Source of the DNA: SKHV01 sp963678565
Lineage (GTDB): Bacteria; Bacteroidota; Bacteroidia; Bacteroidales; Prolixibacteraceae
Direction: 5' to 3'
Length of the DNA: 64,000 nt
NCBI GenBank assembly: GCA_963678565.1
Contig: OY782875.1
Coordinates: forward strand, 1-64,000
Position numbers and translations under genes: made by a program. The notes under the pieces were generated by a model, which was not told where the DNA came from, ran no database searches, and worked only from the letters and a program-made list of their open reading frames with translations. Positions 1 to 9,210 of this stretch are shown one piece after another; within the stretch, counting starts at the first letter, position 1; every line of letters begins with the position of its first letter.

Positions 1-681
1 GCCGATGATAATCACAACTTTTATTTCCTCGAAATGAACACTCGCTTACAAGTAGAACATCCTATTACAGAGCGGGTAACAGGTGTTGATTTGGTAAAAC
101 AGCAAATTATTATTGCCGACGGAAAAGAAATGTCGTACAAACAAGAAGATCTTCGACAATTCGGACATGCCATCGAATGTAGAATTTACGCCGAAGATCC
201 CGATAATAATTTCATGCCGAGCCCCGGATTAATTAAACACATTACCGAACCAATGGGATTGGGCGTGCGTACCGATGGATATATGTACGAAGGCTACAAC
301 ATACCAATATATTACGATCCAATGATCTCGAAGCTCATTGTTTGGGCTAAATCAAGAAAAGAAGCCATTCAACGAATGAAAAGGGCTCTTTATGAATATA
401 AAATTGTGGGCGTAAAAACATCCATCCCCTTCTTGAAAAAGATCATGGAAAACCCAGAATTTGTTGATGGAAATTACAACACACATTTCATCGAGCAAAA
501 CGAATCAACCCTCTTAAATACTACAGACTGTACCGACGACTGTGAAGACCTTGCAGTAATAGTTGCTTATCTCGATTACCTATCGAAACGCGAAGTAACA
601 CTTGCAAAAAACAATCATTTGAATTCTGAAAAATCAGCTTGGAAAGAGTATTCAAAAGGGAAAAGTGTAATTAGACTTTAA
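1..681 (+). CDS. Biotin carboxylase subunit of an acyl-CoA carboxylase, 5'-truncated by the window edge
   Basis: This subunit carboxylates biotin on the carrier protein using ATP and bicarbonate. The reading frame is open from base 1 and enters at the conserved [13 protein letters not shown] catalytic segment, so the N-terminal domain and most of the ATP-grasp lie outside the window. Visible hallmarks are [19 protein letters not shown] and [12 protein letters not shown], followed by the usual C-terminal biotin carboxylase domain. The methionine at 34 lies inside a conserved motif and is not the start. The next gene begins 11 nt downstream and encodes the biotin carrier, then the carboxyltransferase follows, so this is one operon. 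A methylmalonyl/propionyl-type carboxylase is likely from the partner subunits, but the acyl substrate cannot be read from this fragment. Confidence 0.93.
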   Translation, partial: ADDNHNFYFLEMNTRLQVEHPITERVTGVDLVKQQIIIADGKEMSYKQEDLRQFGHAIECRIYAEDPDNNFMPSPGLIKHITEPMGLGVRTDGYMYEGYNIPIYYDPMISKLIVWAKSRKEAIQRMKRALYEYKIVGVKTSIPFLKKIMENPEFVDGNYNTHFIEQNESTLLNTTDCTDDCEDLAVIVAYLDYLSKREVTLAKNNHLNSEKSAWKEYSKGKSVIRL

Positions 682-692
682 AAACCGAAAAC

Positions 693-1205
693 ATGCCGAT
701 TGAAGTAAAAATAAAAGACAGAACCGCTAAAGTAGAAATACTTGAAAAAGAAGGTTCAAAATACAAAGTGCGCGTCGACAATAAGGTTTACGATATCGAT
801 GCAGAATTGGTTCAAAAAGATGTCTATTCTATTCTATACAACGGACAGTCTGTCAACATGTCGATGATTGAAGGCGAAGCATACAATCAATACATTGTCA
901 ATACTCGACACGACGATTTTGAAGTGGAAGTAATTGATGCTCGTGCTCGTTACATGAAAGCAAGTGGCTCCGACTTTGGCGACAACGAGAATGTGATCTC
1001 GTCGCCAATGCCCGGAAAAATTGTGAAGCTAATGTACAACGAAGGCGACACTGTGACTAAAGGCGATACTGTAATAGTTGTTTCGGCCATGAAAATGGAA
1101 AGCGAATACAAATCGGCTTGCGATGGAACAATTAAAAGAATTCATGTAAAAGCAGGCGATACAATCGATGGAAACGAACCTTTGGTTGAAATTGAATCGG
1201 AATAG
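693..1205 (+). CDS. Biotin carboxyl carrier subunit (biotin/lipoyl attachment protein)
   Basis: This 170-residue protein carries the biotin that shuttles CO2 between the flanking carboxylase and carboxyltransferase subunits. The C-terminal half, roughly residues 100-168, is a biotinyl domain with the SPMPGKI strand and the AMKME motif; Lys134 is the predicted biotinylated residue. The N-terminal 90 residues form a basic and acidic beta-rich region that probably bridges the two enzymes, as in propionyl-CoA carboxylase alpha chains. The gene lies between its two partners, 11 nt after one and 22 nt before the other. The motif is unambiguous; the bridging role is inferred. Confidence 0.93.
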   Translation: MPIEVKIKDRTAKVEILEKEGSKYKVRVDNKVYDIDAELVQKDVYSILYNGQSVNMSMIEGEAYNQYIVNTRHDDFEVEVIDARARYMKASGSDFGDNENVISSPMPGKIVKLMYNEGDTVTKGDTVIVVSAMKMESEYKSACDGTIKRIHVKAGDTIDGNEPLVEIESE

Positions 1206-1227
1206 GAATCACAAAAAAGCTAAAATC

Positions 1228-2766
1228 ATGCAAAACTTAGAAGAAAAATATAAACTCTTTGAACAGAAAAACCACGAAGCAGAAATAGGCGGTGGCGAAA
1301 AAAGAATTGCAAAACAAAAAGAGAACAACCGATTAACAGCTCGCGAAAGAATCGATCTGTTATTAGATCCCGGTACCTTTGTCGAGCTCGATAAAATGGT
1401 AACTCACCGTTGCAACAACTTTGGAATGGAAGCAACCAAAATGCCCGGCGATGGAGTTGTGAGTGGTTATGGAAAAATTGACGGTCGCTTGGCCTTTGTT
1501 TATGCTTTCGATTTTACCGTTTTTGGCGGATCTTTAAGCAGGACTAACGCCGATAAAATAATCAAGGTTATGAAGCAGGCCATGAAAATGGGCGCTCCAA
1601 TTATCGGATTAAACGATTCTGGCGGTGCGCGTATTCAGGAAGGGGTGATGAGCTTAGCAGGGTATGGCGAAATTTTTCAATTGAATGTAAAAGCATCCGG
1701 CGTGATTCCTCAAATATCGGCAATTATGGGCCCTTGTGCTGGTGGTGCGGTTTACTCTCCGGCCATTACCGATTTCATTTTCATGGTAAAAGATTCGAGT
1801 TACATGTTTGTAACCGGCCCAGATGTAATTAAAACGGTCACCCACGAAGAAGTTACAAAAGATGAATTGGGCGGTGCAATGACACACAACTCTAGAAGTG
1901 GAGTAGCGCATCAAATAGGAAACGACGATGAGCATACGATTATGATGATTCGTGAATTGATTAGCTTTTTACCATCCAATAATTTAGACGATTCGCCTAC
2001 GGTTGCCACGTCCGATTCGCCAAAGCGAGAAGACGAAGCTTTGCAACAATTAATCCCAGTTGACCCGAACAAGCCTTACGATATGCTAGAGCTCATCAAC
2101 TCTATTGCCGATGATCATCATTTCTTTGAAGTAATGCCACATTATGCACAAAATATCATCACAGGTTATGCCCGTTTAGATGGAAAAACAGTAGGAATTA
2201 TTGCCAATCAACCAGCACATTTGGCGGGGGTGCTAGACATCAATTCATCGATCAAAGGAGCACGTTTTGTTCGCTTTTGCGATGCTTTTAATATTCCGCT
2301 GGTAACCTTAGTTGATGTTCCGGGATTCCTACCAGGAACGGTTCAGGAGTATGGAGGAATTATTAAGCACGGAGCAAAACTATTGTATGCTTATGCCGAA
2401 GCCACAGTTCCAAAAATTACAGTAATTACACGAAAAGCTTATGGAGGTGCATACGATGTTATGGCAAGTAAACATTTGTCGGCCGATATTAACTACGCCT
2501 ACCCAACTGCCGAAATTGCGGTTATGGGACCTGAAGGTGCAGTAAACATCATTTTCAGAAATGAAAAAGGAGATGAAGAAAAAGCGAAGAAAGTAGATGA
2601 TTACCGCGAAAACTTTGCGAATCCTTACAAAGCAGCCGAACTCGGTTACATCGACGAAGTGATCTACCCGAAAGACACCCGTAAACGATTAATACAGGCT
2701 CTAGAAATGACGCGCAATAAACGAGATGACAATCCACCTAAGAAACATGGTAACATTCCATTATAA
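1228..2766 (+). CDS. Acyl-CoA carboxylase carboxyltransferase subunit (propionyl/methylmalonyl-CoA type)
   Basis: This subunit transfers the carboxyl group from biotin to an acyl-CoA. The 512-residue product has the two crotonase-fold halves of the family: an N-terminal half with the oxyanion-hole segments [10 protein letters not shown] and [12 protein letters not shown], and a C-terminal half with VDVPGFLPG and [10 protein letters not shown]. The length and motifs match propionyl-CoA carboxylase beta and methylmalonyl-CoA decarboxylase alpha. The ATG at 1228 was chosen because it follows the upstream stop by 22 nt and gives the family's normal N-terminus; an in-frame ATG at 1168 would overlap the carrier gene by 38 nt. 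A strong terminator follows directly. Carboxylase and decarboxylase directions cannot be separated by sequence, but the ATP-dependent partner favours carboxylation. Confidence 0.93.
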   Translation: MQNLEEKYKLFEQKNHEAEIGGGEKRIAKQKENNRLTARERIDLLLDPGTFVELDKMVTHRCNNFGMEATKMPGDGVVSGYGKIDGRLAFVYAFDFTVFGGSLSRTNADKIIKVMKQAMKMGAPIIGLNDSGGARIQEGVMSLAGYGEIFQLNVKASGVIPQISAIMGPCAGGAVYSPAITDFIFMVKDSSYMFVTGPDVIKTVTHEEVTKDELGGAMTHNSRSGVAHQIGNDDEHTIMMIRELISFLPSNNLDDSPTVATSDSPKREDEALQQLIPVDPNKPYDMLELINSIADDHHFFEVMPHYAQNIITGYARLDGKTVGIIANQPAHLAGVLDINSSIKGARFVRFCDAFNIPLVTLVDVPGFLPGTVQEYGGIIKHGAKLLYAYAEATVPKITVITRKAYGGAYDVMASKHLSADINYAYPTAEIAVMGPEGAVNIIFRNEKGDEEKAKKVDDYRENFANPYKAAELGYIDEVIYPKDTRKRLIQALEMTRNKRDDNPPKKHGNIPL

Positions 2767-2768
2767 AT

Positions 2769-2799
2769 AAAAAGGGAGCAAATATTTGCTCCCTTTTTT
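2769..2799. terminator. Bidirectional intrinsic terminator
   Basis: A perfect inverted repeat, AAAAAGGGAGCAAAT then ATTTGCTCCCTTTTT, starts 2 nt after the carboxyltransferase stop. The A and T runs on the two sides let it act in both directions, and the convergent START-like gene ends at 2817 on the other side. Confidence 0.85.
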
Positions 2800-2816
2800 A
2801 TTCTTTGATATTAATT

Positions 2817-3188
2817 TTATGCTCCAATCGTTTGTTTTAAACTTGAAATTTGCGATTCCCATAAGGATTTTGATTCTTCCAATTCATCCTCTTCAGCAAA
2901 ATCGGTAACAATTAACGAGATATCGTTTGTTAATTCATCGGTTTCAATTTTAAATTCAAAATATCCTTCATCTTCCAACCAGTTAAAGCGAACGATCAAA
3001 TTTTCTTTTTTGAAAGCAATCTCTGCTGGTTGTGGATATCCATCCCAGAAAAAATTAAACTTCTTTCCATTGATCTGTACGTCGTCTGCAAACCACTCCG
3101 ACAAACCAGATGCTGTACTCAATCGATTGAAGAGTACTTTTGTTGAACATTTAATCTCAAACTCAAGTTCAAATTTAACTTTATCCAT
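2817..3188 (-). CDS. START-like (SRPBCC/AHSA1-type) domain protein
   Basis: A 123-residue cytoplasmic protein. It opens with a beta strand, then the helix segment STKVLFNRLSTASGLSEWFADD, then alternating strands containing WDGYP and FNWLEDEGYFEFKIE. This is the helix-grip order of the SRPBCC superfamily, and the short form is common as a single-copy gene in Bacteroidota. These folds bind hydrophobic ligands or act with chaperones, but the specific role of this subfamily is not established. It lies downstream of tig with a terminator between them and has its own promoter candidate, so it is probably transcribed alone. Confidence 0.75.
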   Translation of the reverse strand: MDKVKFELEFEIKCSTKVLFNRLSTASGLSEWFADDVQINGKKFNFFWDGYPQPAEIAFKKENLIVRFNWLEDEGYFEFKIETDELTNDISLIVTDFAEEDELEESKSLWESQISSLKQTIGA

Positions 3189-3208
3189 GGCCTTAATTTA
3201 GCTTTTCT

Positions 3209-3239
3209 GCAATATATCAAATTACCAGCAAATAACAAA
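3209..3239 (-). promoter_or_regulatory. Candidate promoter for the START-like gene
   Basis: On the minus strand a TTTG (3236-3239) is followed after 19 nt by TATATTGC (3209-3216), close to the Bacteroidetes -33/-7 pattern. It lies about 20 nt upstream of the ATG. The -7 element departs from TAnnTTTG, so support is moderate. Confidence 0.35.
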
Positions 3240-3274
3240 CATCAAAATTTGCATGTAGGTAAGTTATGAAAACA

Positions 3275-3306
3275 AAAAAGGCTTACCAAATTTGGAAAGC
3301 CTTTTT
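3275..3306 (-). terminator. Intrinsic terminator of tig
   Basis: On the minus strand AAAAAGGCTT, a short TCCAAATTTGGT loop region that can itself pair, and AAGCCTTTTTT form a hairpin with a T tract, 20 nt after the trigger factor stop. Confidence 0.8.
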
Positions 3307-3326
3307 ACATTAAATATTTTATTGAA

Positions 3327-4682
3327 TTATTTGTTTGCAAAAAATGCATCAAACTCTTCTTTCGTAGTTTCTTTGTCTTCAACAGTAACTTTAGATTTGA
3401 TTACCTCAACAACTTTGTCTTCCATTGCTTTTTGGTACAAACGACTACGCTCGTCGTCTTTTGAAAGCATTTGTTGTACAAAACCATCTAAGTGCTCTGC
3501 CGGTACATCAAACATTCCATACTGACGAAATTGTGCTGCTGCAACTTCTTTTGCTAACTCAACCAATTCGCTGTCTTCAACTTTTAGCTCGTTATCTTTA
3601 ATGATATTTTCTTTGATAACTTGCCATTTCAAATCAGCTAGGAAGTTTTCAAAATCTTTCTCGATTTGCTCAGCTGTAATCTCTTTGTTAGTTGCTACCA
3701 ACCAACGTTTCAAAAACGCTTCTGGGAATTCAAGATTTGCTTTTGAAACTAAAGTGTCACGTACATCTAAAGTGAATTTATAATCACTTGATGGTGTGAA
3801 TGCAGTTTTAATTTCATTTTCAATTTTTGAGCGGAAGGCTGCTTCGTCCTTAATTTCAGTTTCTTCGCCATATAATTTTTTGAAAAAATCTTCATTAATT
3901 TCAGCAGGAACGAATTTATTGATTTCCTTTATTTCAATTTTGAAGTCACCACTAACCTCTGCCGCAGCCTCCTTCTCAATATTTAATAAGTACGAAAGTT
4001 CAGTTTCGTTAGGGTATGCTTTGCTTAAATCGAAAACAACCTCATCGCCAACTTTTTTACCTTCGAATAATTTCTTAATCTCTTCGTCTTTAATTACTGC
4101 AACCGAAATCAATGCCATTTCAGCACTCAATCCATCTTCAACTACTTTTCCTTCAGCATCTAATTGAGCAATATCACCACGAACTGTTTCATCGTTGTTC
4201 ACTACATCGGCAGGAACATTTTCGCCATGTTGATTGGTATAAGCATTCACCTGCTCGTCAATCATTGAATCGGCTACTTTGATGGTATGGTATGCAAATT
4301 TATTTCGTTTATCGAATTTAACGGCAACTTCTGGTGCGTAACCAATGTCGAATATAAATTCAAAATCTTCTTGAGTTTCCCAGTCGATTTCAGGTTGATC
4401 ATCACTTGGAAGTGGTTCCCCTAAAATATCCAGTTTTTCTTCAACCATGTATTTAGACAATTCGCTTGAGATTAATTTGTTTACCTCATCAACCACAATA
4501 GACTTACCATACATTTTTTTAACCAAACCTGCTGGTACTTTACCAGGACGAAAACCTGGCATATTAACCTTTTTACGATAATCTTTCAAAACATCTTCAA
4601 CGTTTGTCTGATAATCGTTTTTTTCGATTGTCAACCGAATTTGACCATTTAACTCATCAATGTTTTCCCTGGTAATATTCAT
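3327..4682 (-). CDS. tig: Trigger factor, ribosome-associated chaperone and peptidyl-prolyl isomerase
   Basis: Trigger factor binds at the ribosome exit tunnel and assists folding of nascent chains. The 451-residue product has the N-terminal ribosome-binding domain with the signature GFRPGKVP at about residues 43-50 and the long helix following it. The remainder is the divergent, Lys/Glu-rich substrate-binding body typical of Bacteroidota trigger factors, with a weakly conserved isomerase domain. The length is normal for the family. It is followed by its own terminator. The tRNA-Leu gene upstream on the same strand has a separate terminator. Confidence 0.93.
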   Translation of the reverse strand: MNITRENIDELNGQIRLTIEKNDYQTNVEDVLKDYRKKVNMPGFRPGKVPAGLVKKMYGKSIVVDEVNKLISSELSKYMVEEKLDILGEPLPSDDQPEIDWETQEDFEFIFDIGYAPEVAVKFDKRNKFAYHTIKVADSMIDEQVNAYTNQHGENVPADVVNNDETVRGDIAQLDAEGKVVEDGLSAEMALISVAVIKDEEIKKLFEGKKVGDEVVFDLSKAYPNETELSYLLNIEKEAAAEVSGDFKIEIKEINKFVPAEINEDFFKKLYGEETEIKDEAAFRSKIENEIKTAFTPSSDYKFTLDVRDTLVSKANLEFPEAFLKRWLVATNKEITAEQIEKDFENFLADLKWQVIKENIIKDNELKVEDSELVELAKEVAAAQFRQYGMFDVPAEHLDGFVQQMLSKDDERSRLYQKAMEDKVVEVIKSKVTVEDKETTKEEFDAFFANK

Positions 4683-4747
4683 ATTATTAAATACTTAAGT
4701 AAATTCTGTTTTTTTGAATTGAGCTGCCTCAACATCCTAAATAAAAC

Positions 4748-4790
4748 TCAAACCGTTCGGCACCCCAAAAAGGTTATCCAAACGGTTTGA
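4748..4790 (-). terminator. Probable terminator downstream of tRNA-Leu
   Basis: TCAAACCGTT (4748-4757) and AACGGTTTGA (4781-4790) are a perfect 10-bp inverted repeat separated by 23 nt. On the minus strand the right arm is followed by a short T run (GTTTTAT). The long loop makes it less certain than the other terminators here. Confidence 0.5.
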
Positions 4791-4796
4791 TTTTTG

Positions 4797-4877
4797 TGCG
4801 GGCGAAGGGACTCGAACCCCCACGCCAAAGGCACTAGATCCTAAGTCTAGCGCGTCTACCAATTCCGCCACGCCCGC
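4797..4877 (-). tRNA. tRNA-Leu(TAG)
   Basis: The minus strand folds as a class II tRNA. The acceptor arm GCGGGCG pairs with CGCCCGC, the anticodon stem CTAGA/TCTAG holds the loop CTTAGGA (anticodon TAG), there is a variable arm, and the T arm contains GTTCGAGTC. The discriminator base is A and the 3' CCA is not encoded. Confidence 0.95.
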
Positions 4878-4888
4878 GTTTTGCGGCG

Positions 4889-4919
4889 CAAATATATGTA
4901 TTTTTTTTACGCATCCAAA
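4889..4919 (-). promoter_or_regulatory. Promoter of tRNA-Leu
   Basis: On the minus strand TTTG (4916-4919) is followed after exactly 19 nt by TATATTTG (4889-4896). This matches the Bacteroidetes housekeeping promoter consensus fully and lies 11 nt upstream of the mature tRNA 5' end. Confidence 0.65.
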
Positions 4920-4972
4920 ACTTTCACACAACAGATAGTAACTTTTTTCAATTTTTTCTGAAAGTATTAATA

Positions 4973-5734
4973 CTACGCCTCCGTTTTCTTCGATTTTTTG
5001 CTCTCTTTATTTTTTCGTAGTTCAAAATTTTGCCCCAAATAAACTTTTCGAACCATTTCATCTTCAGCCAAATCTTCAGCCGAACCTGCTTTTAAAATTG
5101 ATCCTTCGAAGAGCAAATAGGATCGATCGGTAATGGCTAAAGTTTCGTGCACATTATGGTCGGTTATTAAAATTCCAATATTCTTATCCTTTAAATGATA
5201 AACAATGTTCTGAATGTCTTCCACTGCAATTGGGTCAACTCCGGCAAAGGGCTCATCCAACAAAATAAACTTTGGATTAATTGCCAAGGCTCGGGCAATC
5301 TCGGTACGGCGTCGCTCGCCACCCGACAATTGAATTCCTTTGCTTTTTCTGATTTTATGAAGACCAAATTCATCCAATAGGGATTCTAACTTCTCATTTT
5401 GTTCTGCCTTAGACAGATCGGTCATTTCAAGAATTGCCTTAATATTGTCTTCCACACTTAAATGACGAAATACCGATGGTTCTTGTGCCAAATAACCAAT
5501 TCCTTGTTGCGCTCGTTTATAAACCGGAAACTTGGTAATATCATCCTGATCCAAAAATATTTTTCCGCCATTGGGTCTAATTAAACCCACAATCATGTAA
5601 AATGAAGTTGTTTTCCCTGCTCCATTGGGACCAAGCAATCCAACAATTTCACCTTGATTTACTTCAATCGAAACACCTTTAACAACTGTTCGTTTCCGGT
5701 ATTTCTTAACAATATTTTCGGCTCTTAATTTCAC
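4973..5734 (-). CDS. lptB: LPS export ABC transporter ATP-binding protein LptB
   Basis: LptB is the cytoplasmic ATPase of the Lpt machine that extracts lipopolysaccharide from the inner membrane and drives it to the outer membrane. The 253-residue protein has the Walker [10 protein letters not shown], the Q-loop region, the signature LSGGERRR, the Walker B segment [12 protein letters not shown] and the switch His in [11 protein letters not shown]. The FAGVDP form and length fit LptB. A Lys/Ser-rich tail ends the protein. It follows tatC by 58 nt on the same strand and probably shares its transcript. Other lpt genes are not in the window. Confidence 0.93.
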   Translation of the reverse strand: MKLRAENIVKKYRKRTVVKGVSIEVNQGEIVGLLGPNGAGKTTSFYMIVGLIRPNGGKIFLDQDDITKFPVYKRAQQGIGYLAQEPSVFRHLSVEDNIKAILEMTDLSKAEQNEKLESLLDEFGLHKIRKSKGIQLSGGERRRTEIARALAINPKFILLDEPFAGVDPIAVEDIQNIVYHLKDKNIGILITDHNVHETLAITDRSYLLFEGSILKAGSAEDLAEDEMVRKVYLGQNFELRKNKESKKSKKTEA

Positions 5735-5792
5735 AAGCTAAATTTAAATGAGATGTTTGAATTCGTTCAAAAATATAAAAACAAGAAGATTT

Positions 5793-6638
5793 TTACTGCG
5801 TATTAAGAACTTTTAACCTCTTACGTTCAACCGATCGAGAAATAAATACACTTAATTCATATAATATCACCAATGGGAAGCAAACTAAAATTTGGCTAAA
5901 CACATCGGGAGGAGTTAAAATTGCGGATAAGATAAGCAACACAACAAATGCATGCTTTCGGTATTTGCGCATAATGGATGGCGTTACAATTCCAACCTTA
6001 CTCAATACCAAAATCAACATTGGCAATTCAAAAATCACCCCCGCCGAAAATGTTACAGAAGTAACAGTTCCGATGTATGAATTTAATTTTATAGTATTCC
6101 CCACTTCCTGACTAATATTGTACGAACTTAAAAAGTGAATTGACAATGGAGCAATAAGAAAATAGCCAAACAATACGCCAATAAAAAATAAGATCGATGC
6201 AAAAAAGACACTCCCTTGGGTATATTTTACCTCATTTGCGTGTAATGCAGGTTTAATGAATCGCCAAAGTTCAAAAATAATGTATGGGCTTGCTAAAATC
6301 AATCCGCCAATTAACGAAACCTTGATGTGTGCCAAAAACTGCCCGGCCATTTCAATATTTACAATTTTAAGTGGATTCTGATTGATTGCTAAAATATTGG
6401 GGTTGGTATTTAATATACCACTTATAAAGTCACTCAATTGAGCAAAAATTTTATTGGTAAAGAAGTCGCTGTTTTTCGGACTCAATATCAAACTATTAAA
6501 AACAAAGTCGCGATTTAAGAAAACAACCACCATAAACAGCACTACGGCAATCACCGAACGCACCAAATGCCATCTCAATTCTTCAAGATGATCAAGAAAA
6601 GTTAAATCGTTCGCTTGTTTACTTTCATTTTTAGCCAT
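5793..6638 (-). CDS. tatC: Twin-arginine translocase subunit TatC
   Basis: TatC is the receptor for twin-arginine signal peptides in the Tat export system, an integral inner-membrane protein with six helices. The 281-residue product has the family N-terminus FLDHLEELRWHLVRS, an extended first periplasmic loop typical of Bacteroidota, the segment ASPYIIFELWRFIKPAL, and the late-membrane segment LSAILTPPDVFSQILVCFPL. A well-formed promoter lies just upstream and lptB follows. TatA is not in the window. Confidence 0.95.
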   Translation of the reverse strand: MAKNESKQANDLTFLDHLEELRWHLVRSVIAVVLFMVVVFLNRDFVFNSLILSPKNSDFFTNKIFAQLSDFISGILNTNPNILAINQNPLKIVNIEMAGQFLAHIKVSLIGGLILASPYIIFELWRFIKPALHANEVKYTQGSVFFASILFFIGVLFGYFLIAPLSIHFLSSYNISQEVGNTIKLNSYIGTVTSVTFSAGVIFELPMLILVLSKVGIVTPSIMRKYRKHAFVVLLILSAILTPPDVFSQILVCFPLVILYELSVFISRSVERKRLKVLNTQ

Positions 6639-6671
6639 TTCTGTCTTGATTCGGTATTTTCAATTTAGCAA

Positions 6672-6704
6672 CAAATATAAATCAACTAAGCAGAATTGCG
6701 CAAT
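6672..6704 (-). promoter_or_regulatory. Candidate promoter for tatC-lptB
   Basis: On the minus strand ATTG (6701-6704), 21 nt, then TATATTTG (6672-6679) reproduces the Bacteroidetes -33/-7 layout, about 34 nt upstream of the tatC ATG. Confidence 0.5.
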
Positions 6705-6883
6705 CAAAAATCCACGAATAATCAATTAATCACAATTCAAGTTTAATTATTTGTTATCTGACCAATTTTTTTTCTCGATATTTATTAAATTATTCGTAAA
6801 CTTGGAATAAGGAAAAGTTTATTATGTGTTTCTTACTTCACTTAAACGCATAATATACGATAAGGGTTTATACATTCGTTTTC

Positions 6884-6910
6884 TTGACAGATAAATAATT
6901 ACTACCTTAG
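6884..6910 (+). promoter_or_regulatory. Weak candidate promoter for recQ
   Basis: TTG (6884-6886) and TACCTTAG (6903-6910) resemble -33 and -7 elements, but the 16-nt spacing is short and the -7 element has one mismatch. Confidence 0.25.
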
Positions 6911-6952
6911 TAATGGTCTCTTTATTTGATTAAGAATAAGTAATTTACTAAA

Positions 6953-9127
6953 ATGGGAAATACGCAGTTTTTATCAGAACAATTGCAGAAATATTTTGGT
7001 TTTGATCGCTTCAAAGGTGATCAAGAAGCCGTTGTTCAAAGTGTATTAGATGGAAAAGATACATTCGTATTGATGCCTACCGGTGGCGGAAAATCATTAT
7101 GCTATCAACTTCCGGCTTTAATATCCGAAGGTACAGCAATTGTAATTTCTCCATTAATCGCATTAATGAAGAATCAGGTTGATTCTATTAGAAGTTTTGG
7201 AACGGACGATGGAATTGCTCACTTTCTAAATTCGTCATTATCAAAATCGGCTATTCAAAAGGTTAAAGATGATGTTTTAGCAGGAAGCACAAAGTTACTC
7301 TATGTTGCGCCCGAGTCGCTCACCAAACAAGATAACATCGACTTTCTTAAAAAAGTGAATGTCTCGTTTTATGCGATCGATGAAGCACATTGTATCTCGG
7401 AATGGGGACACGATTTCAGACCTGAATATCGAAGAATTAAACCAATTGTATATGATATCGGAAAAGCTCCCATTATTGCATTAACTGCAACTGCAACTGC
7501 AAAAGTACAGCACGACATCCAAAAAAATCTGGGAATGTTAGATGCAAAAGTTTACAAAGCATCTTTCAATCGCGACAATCTATATTACGAGGTACGTCCA
7601 AAGGTAAAGGCAACCTCCGAAATCATTAAATTCATTACAAGCAACCAAGGCAAATCGGGAATTATTTATTGCTTGAGCCGTAAAAAAGTTGAATTGCTTG
7701 CAGAACAATTGCAGGTAAACGGCATAAAAGCCTTACCCTATCATGCAGGGATGGATGCTGCAACAAGATCGAAACATCAAGATATGTTTTTGATGGAAGA
7801 TGTTGATGTAATCGTAGCAACAATAGCATTTGGAATGGGAATTGATAAGCCCGATGTACGTTTTGTTATTCATTATGATATTCCAAAAAGCTTAGAAGGC
7901 TATTATCAGGAAACCGGAAGAGCAGGTAGAGATGGAGGCGAAGGACAGTGTATTACTTTCTATAGCTACAAGGATATTCAAAAACTTGAAAAGTTCATGC
8001 AAGGAAAACCTGTGGCAGAACAAGAAATTGGTACTCAACTTCTTTTAGATACAGTTTCCTATGCCGAATCTTCGGTTTGTAGAAGAAAAATTCTACTTCA
8101 TTACTTTGGAGAAACTTATCATCCCGAAAACTGCAATGCTTGCGACAACTGCTTACATCCAAAAGAAAAAATCGAAGCAAAAAATGAACTTACAGATGCC
8201 CTTAATGCTATTTTGAAAGTAAACCAACGATATAAAATGGAGCACATAACCAATATATTAGTTGGAAATAATAATGCAGCAGTAAAATCTTTCAAACATA
8301 ACGAGCTAGATATTTTTGGTTCTGGGAAGAAACATGGTTGCCAATTTTGGCATGCCATTTATCGTCAGGCGATGATTGCCGGATTAATTAATAAAGACAT
8401 CGAAAACTACGGTTTACTTAAAATTACTGATAAAGGAAGAGCATTTTTAAAGCAACCAACATCGTTCATGATGACTAAAAATCATGATTACGAATCAATT
8501 GAAAACACAGCAGCACCTTCAGGAGGAAGTGGAGATCCCGAATTATTCTCGATGCTGAAAGACTTACGTAAAAAAATGTCAAAAGCTCGAAATGTGCCTC
8601 CTTTTGTAATTTTCCAAGACCCATCTTTGTCCGACATGTCTATTCAGTACCCAATTTCAATGCAAGAATTACAACATATTCAAGGGGTTGGACAAGGTAA
8701 AGCAATGCGCTACGGCAAAGAGTTTATTAATTTAATTAAGCGTTACGTTGAAGAAAATGAAATTGAACGTCCGCAAGACATGATTGTTAAATCGATCGCC
8801 ATTAAATCGAAGAACAAAGTTCAAATCATTCAAAATATCGACAGAAAAGTACCGATCGACATTATTGCAGACAACTTAAATGTAAATATGGATACCTTGC
8901 TGAATGAAATTGATGCAATCGCGAATTCGGGTACCAAATTAAATATCGACTATTACTTGGAAGACATCATGGACGAAGATACTATCGATGACATTTTCGA
9001 ATATTTCAGAGAAGAATCTGAAGATGGTTCTATCGATAAAGCCTTAAAAGAATTAGGCGAAGATGATTATTCTAAAGAAGAAATTCGACTGGTAAGAATT
9101 AAATTCATCTCGGAATTAGGTAATTAA
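6953..9127 (+). CDS. recQ: ATP-dependent DNA helicase RecQ
   Basis: RecQ unwinds DNA 3' to 5' in recombinational repair. The 724-residue protein shows the helicase motifs in order: LMPTGGGKSLCYQLPAL (Walker A), YAIDEAHCISEWGHDFRPEY (DEAH and the aromatic-rich loop), LTATAT, GIIYCLSRKKVE, and GMGIDKPDVRFVIHYDIPKSLEGYYQETGRAGRDG. The RQC zinc site follows with Cys residues in VCRRKILLHYF and NCNACDNCLHP, then a winged helix. An HRDC-like segment lies near residues 530-600 (ISMQELQHIQGVGQGKAMRYG). A C-terminal acidic helical extension of about 120 residues is usual in Bacteroidota RecQ. The gene stands alone. Confidence 0.95.
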   Translation: MGNTQFLSEQLQKYFGFDRFKGDQEAVVQSVLDGKDTFVLMPTGGGKSLCYQLPALISEGTAIVISPLIALMKNQVDSIRSFGTDDGIAHFLNSSLSKSAIQKVKDDVLAGSTKLLYVAPESLTKQDNIDFLKKVNVSFYAIDEAHCISEWGHDFRPEYRRIKPIVYDIGKAPIIALTATATAKVQHDIQKNLGMLDAKVYKASFNRDNLYYEVRPKVKATSEIIKFITSNQGKSGIIYCLSRKKVELLAEQLQVNGIKALPYHAGMDAATRSKHQDMFLMEDVDVIVATIAFGMGIDKPDVRFVIHYDIPKSLEGYYQETGRAGRDGGEGQCITFYSYKDIQKLEKFMQGKPVAEQEIGTQLLLDTVSYAESSVCRRKILLHYFGETYHPENCNACDNCLHPKEKIEAKNELTDALNAILKVNQRYKMEHITNILVGNNNAAVKSFKHNELDIFGSGKKHGCQFWHAIYRQAMIAGLINKDIENYGLLKITDKGRAFLKQPTSFMMTKNHDYESIENTAAPSGGSGDPELFSMLKDLRKKMSKARNVPPFVIFQDPSLSDMSIQYPISMQELQHIQGVGQGKAMRYGKEFINLIKRYVEENEIERPQDMIVKSIAIKSKNKVQIIQNIDRKVPIDIIADNLNVNMDTLLNEIDAIANSGTKLNIDYYLEDIMDEDTIDDIFEYFREESEDGSIDKALKELGEDDYSKEEIRLVRIKFISELGN

Positions 9128-9172
9128 AACTAAATATTTCTATCATCGTTTTAATTTGAAGTTTCGAAATAC

Positions 9173-9180
9173 TATTTTTG
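9173..9180 (+). promoter_or_regulatory. Candidate -7 element upstream of the CotH lipoprotein operon
   Basis: TATTTTTG matches TAnnTTTG and lies 30 nt before the ATG at 9211. No clear TTTG sits at the expected upstream distance, so this is suggestive only. Confidence 0.3.
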
Positions 9181-9210
9181 GCATTTTGAAACGATATTAA
9201 ACTTCTGTTG

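Larger units (their letters stand above)
6639..6952. other. Divergent intergenic region between tatC and recQ
   Basis: These 314 nt separate two divergently transcribed genes. The region is very AT-rich and holds no convincing reading frame or structured RNA. It contains a good minus-strand promoter for tatC and a weaker plus-strand candidate for recQ, both listed separately. Confidence 0.6.

Noticed and set aside
1168..1227. Upstream in-frame start for the carboxyltransferase gene
   Set aside because: It would overlap the carrier gene and add residues unlike the family; the ATG at 1228 gives the normal N-terminus.
4737..4931. Minus-strand reading frame of 64 codons
   Set aside because: It lies across the tRNA-Leu gene and its flanks and has no protein-like features.
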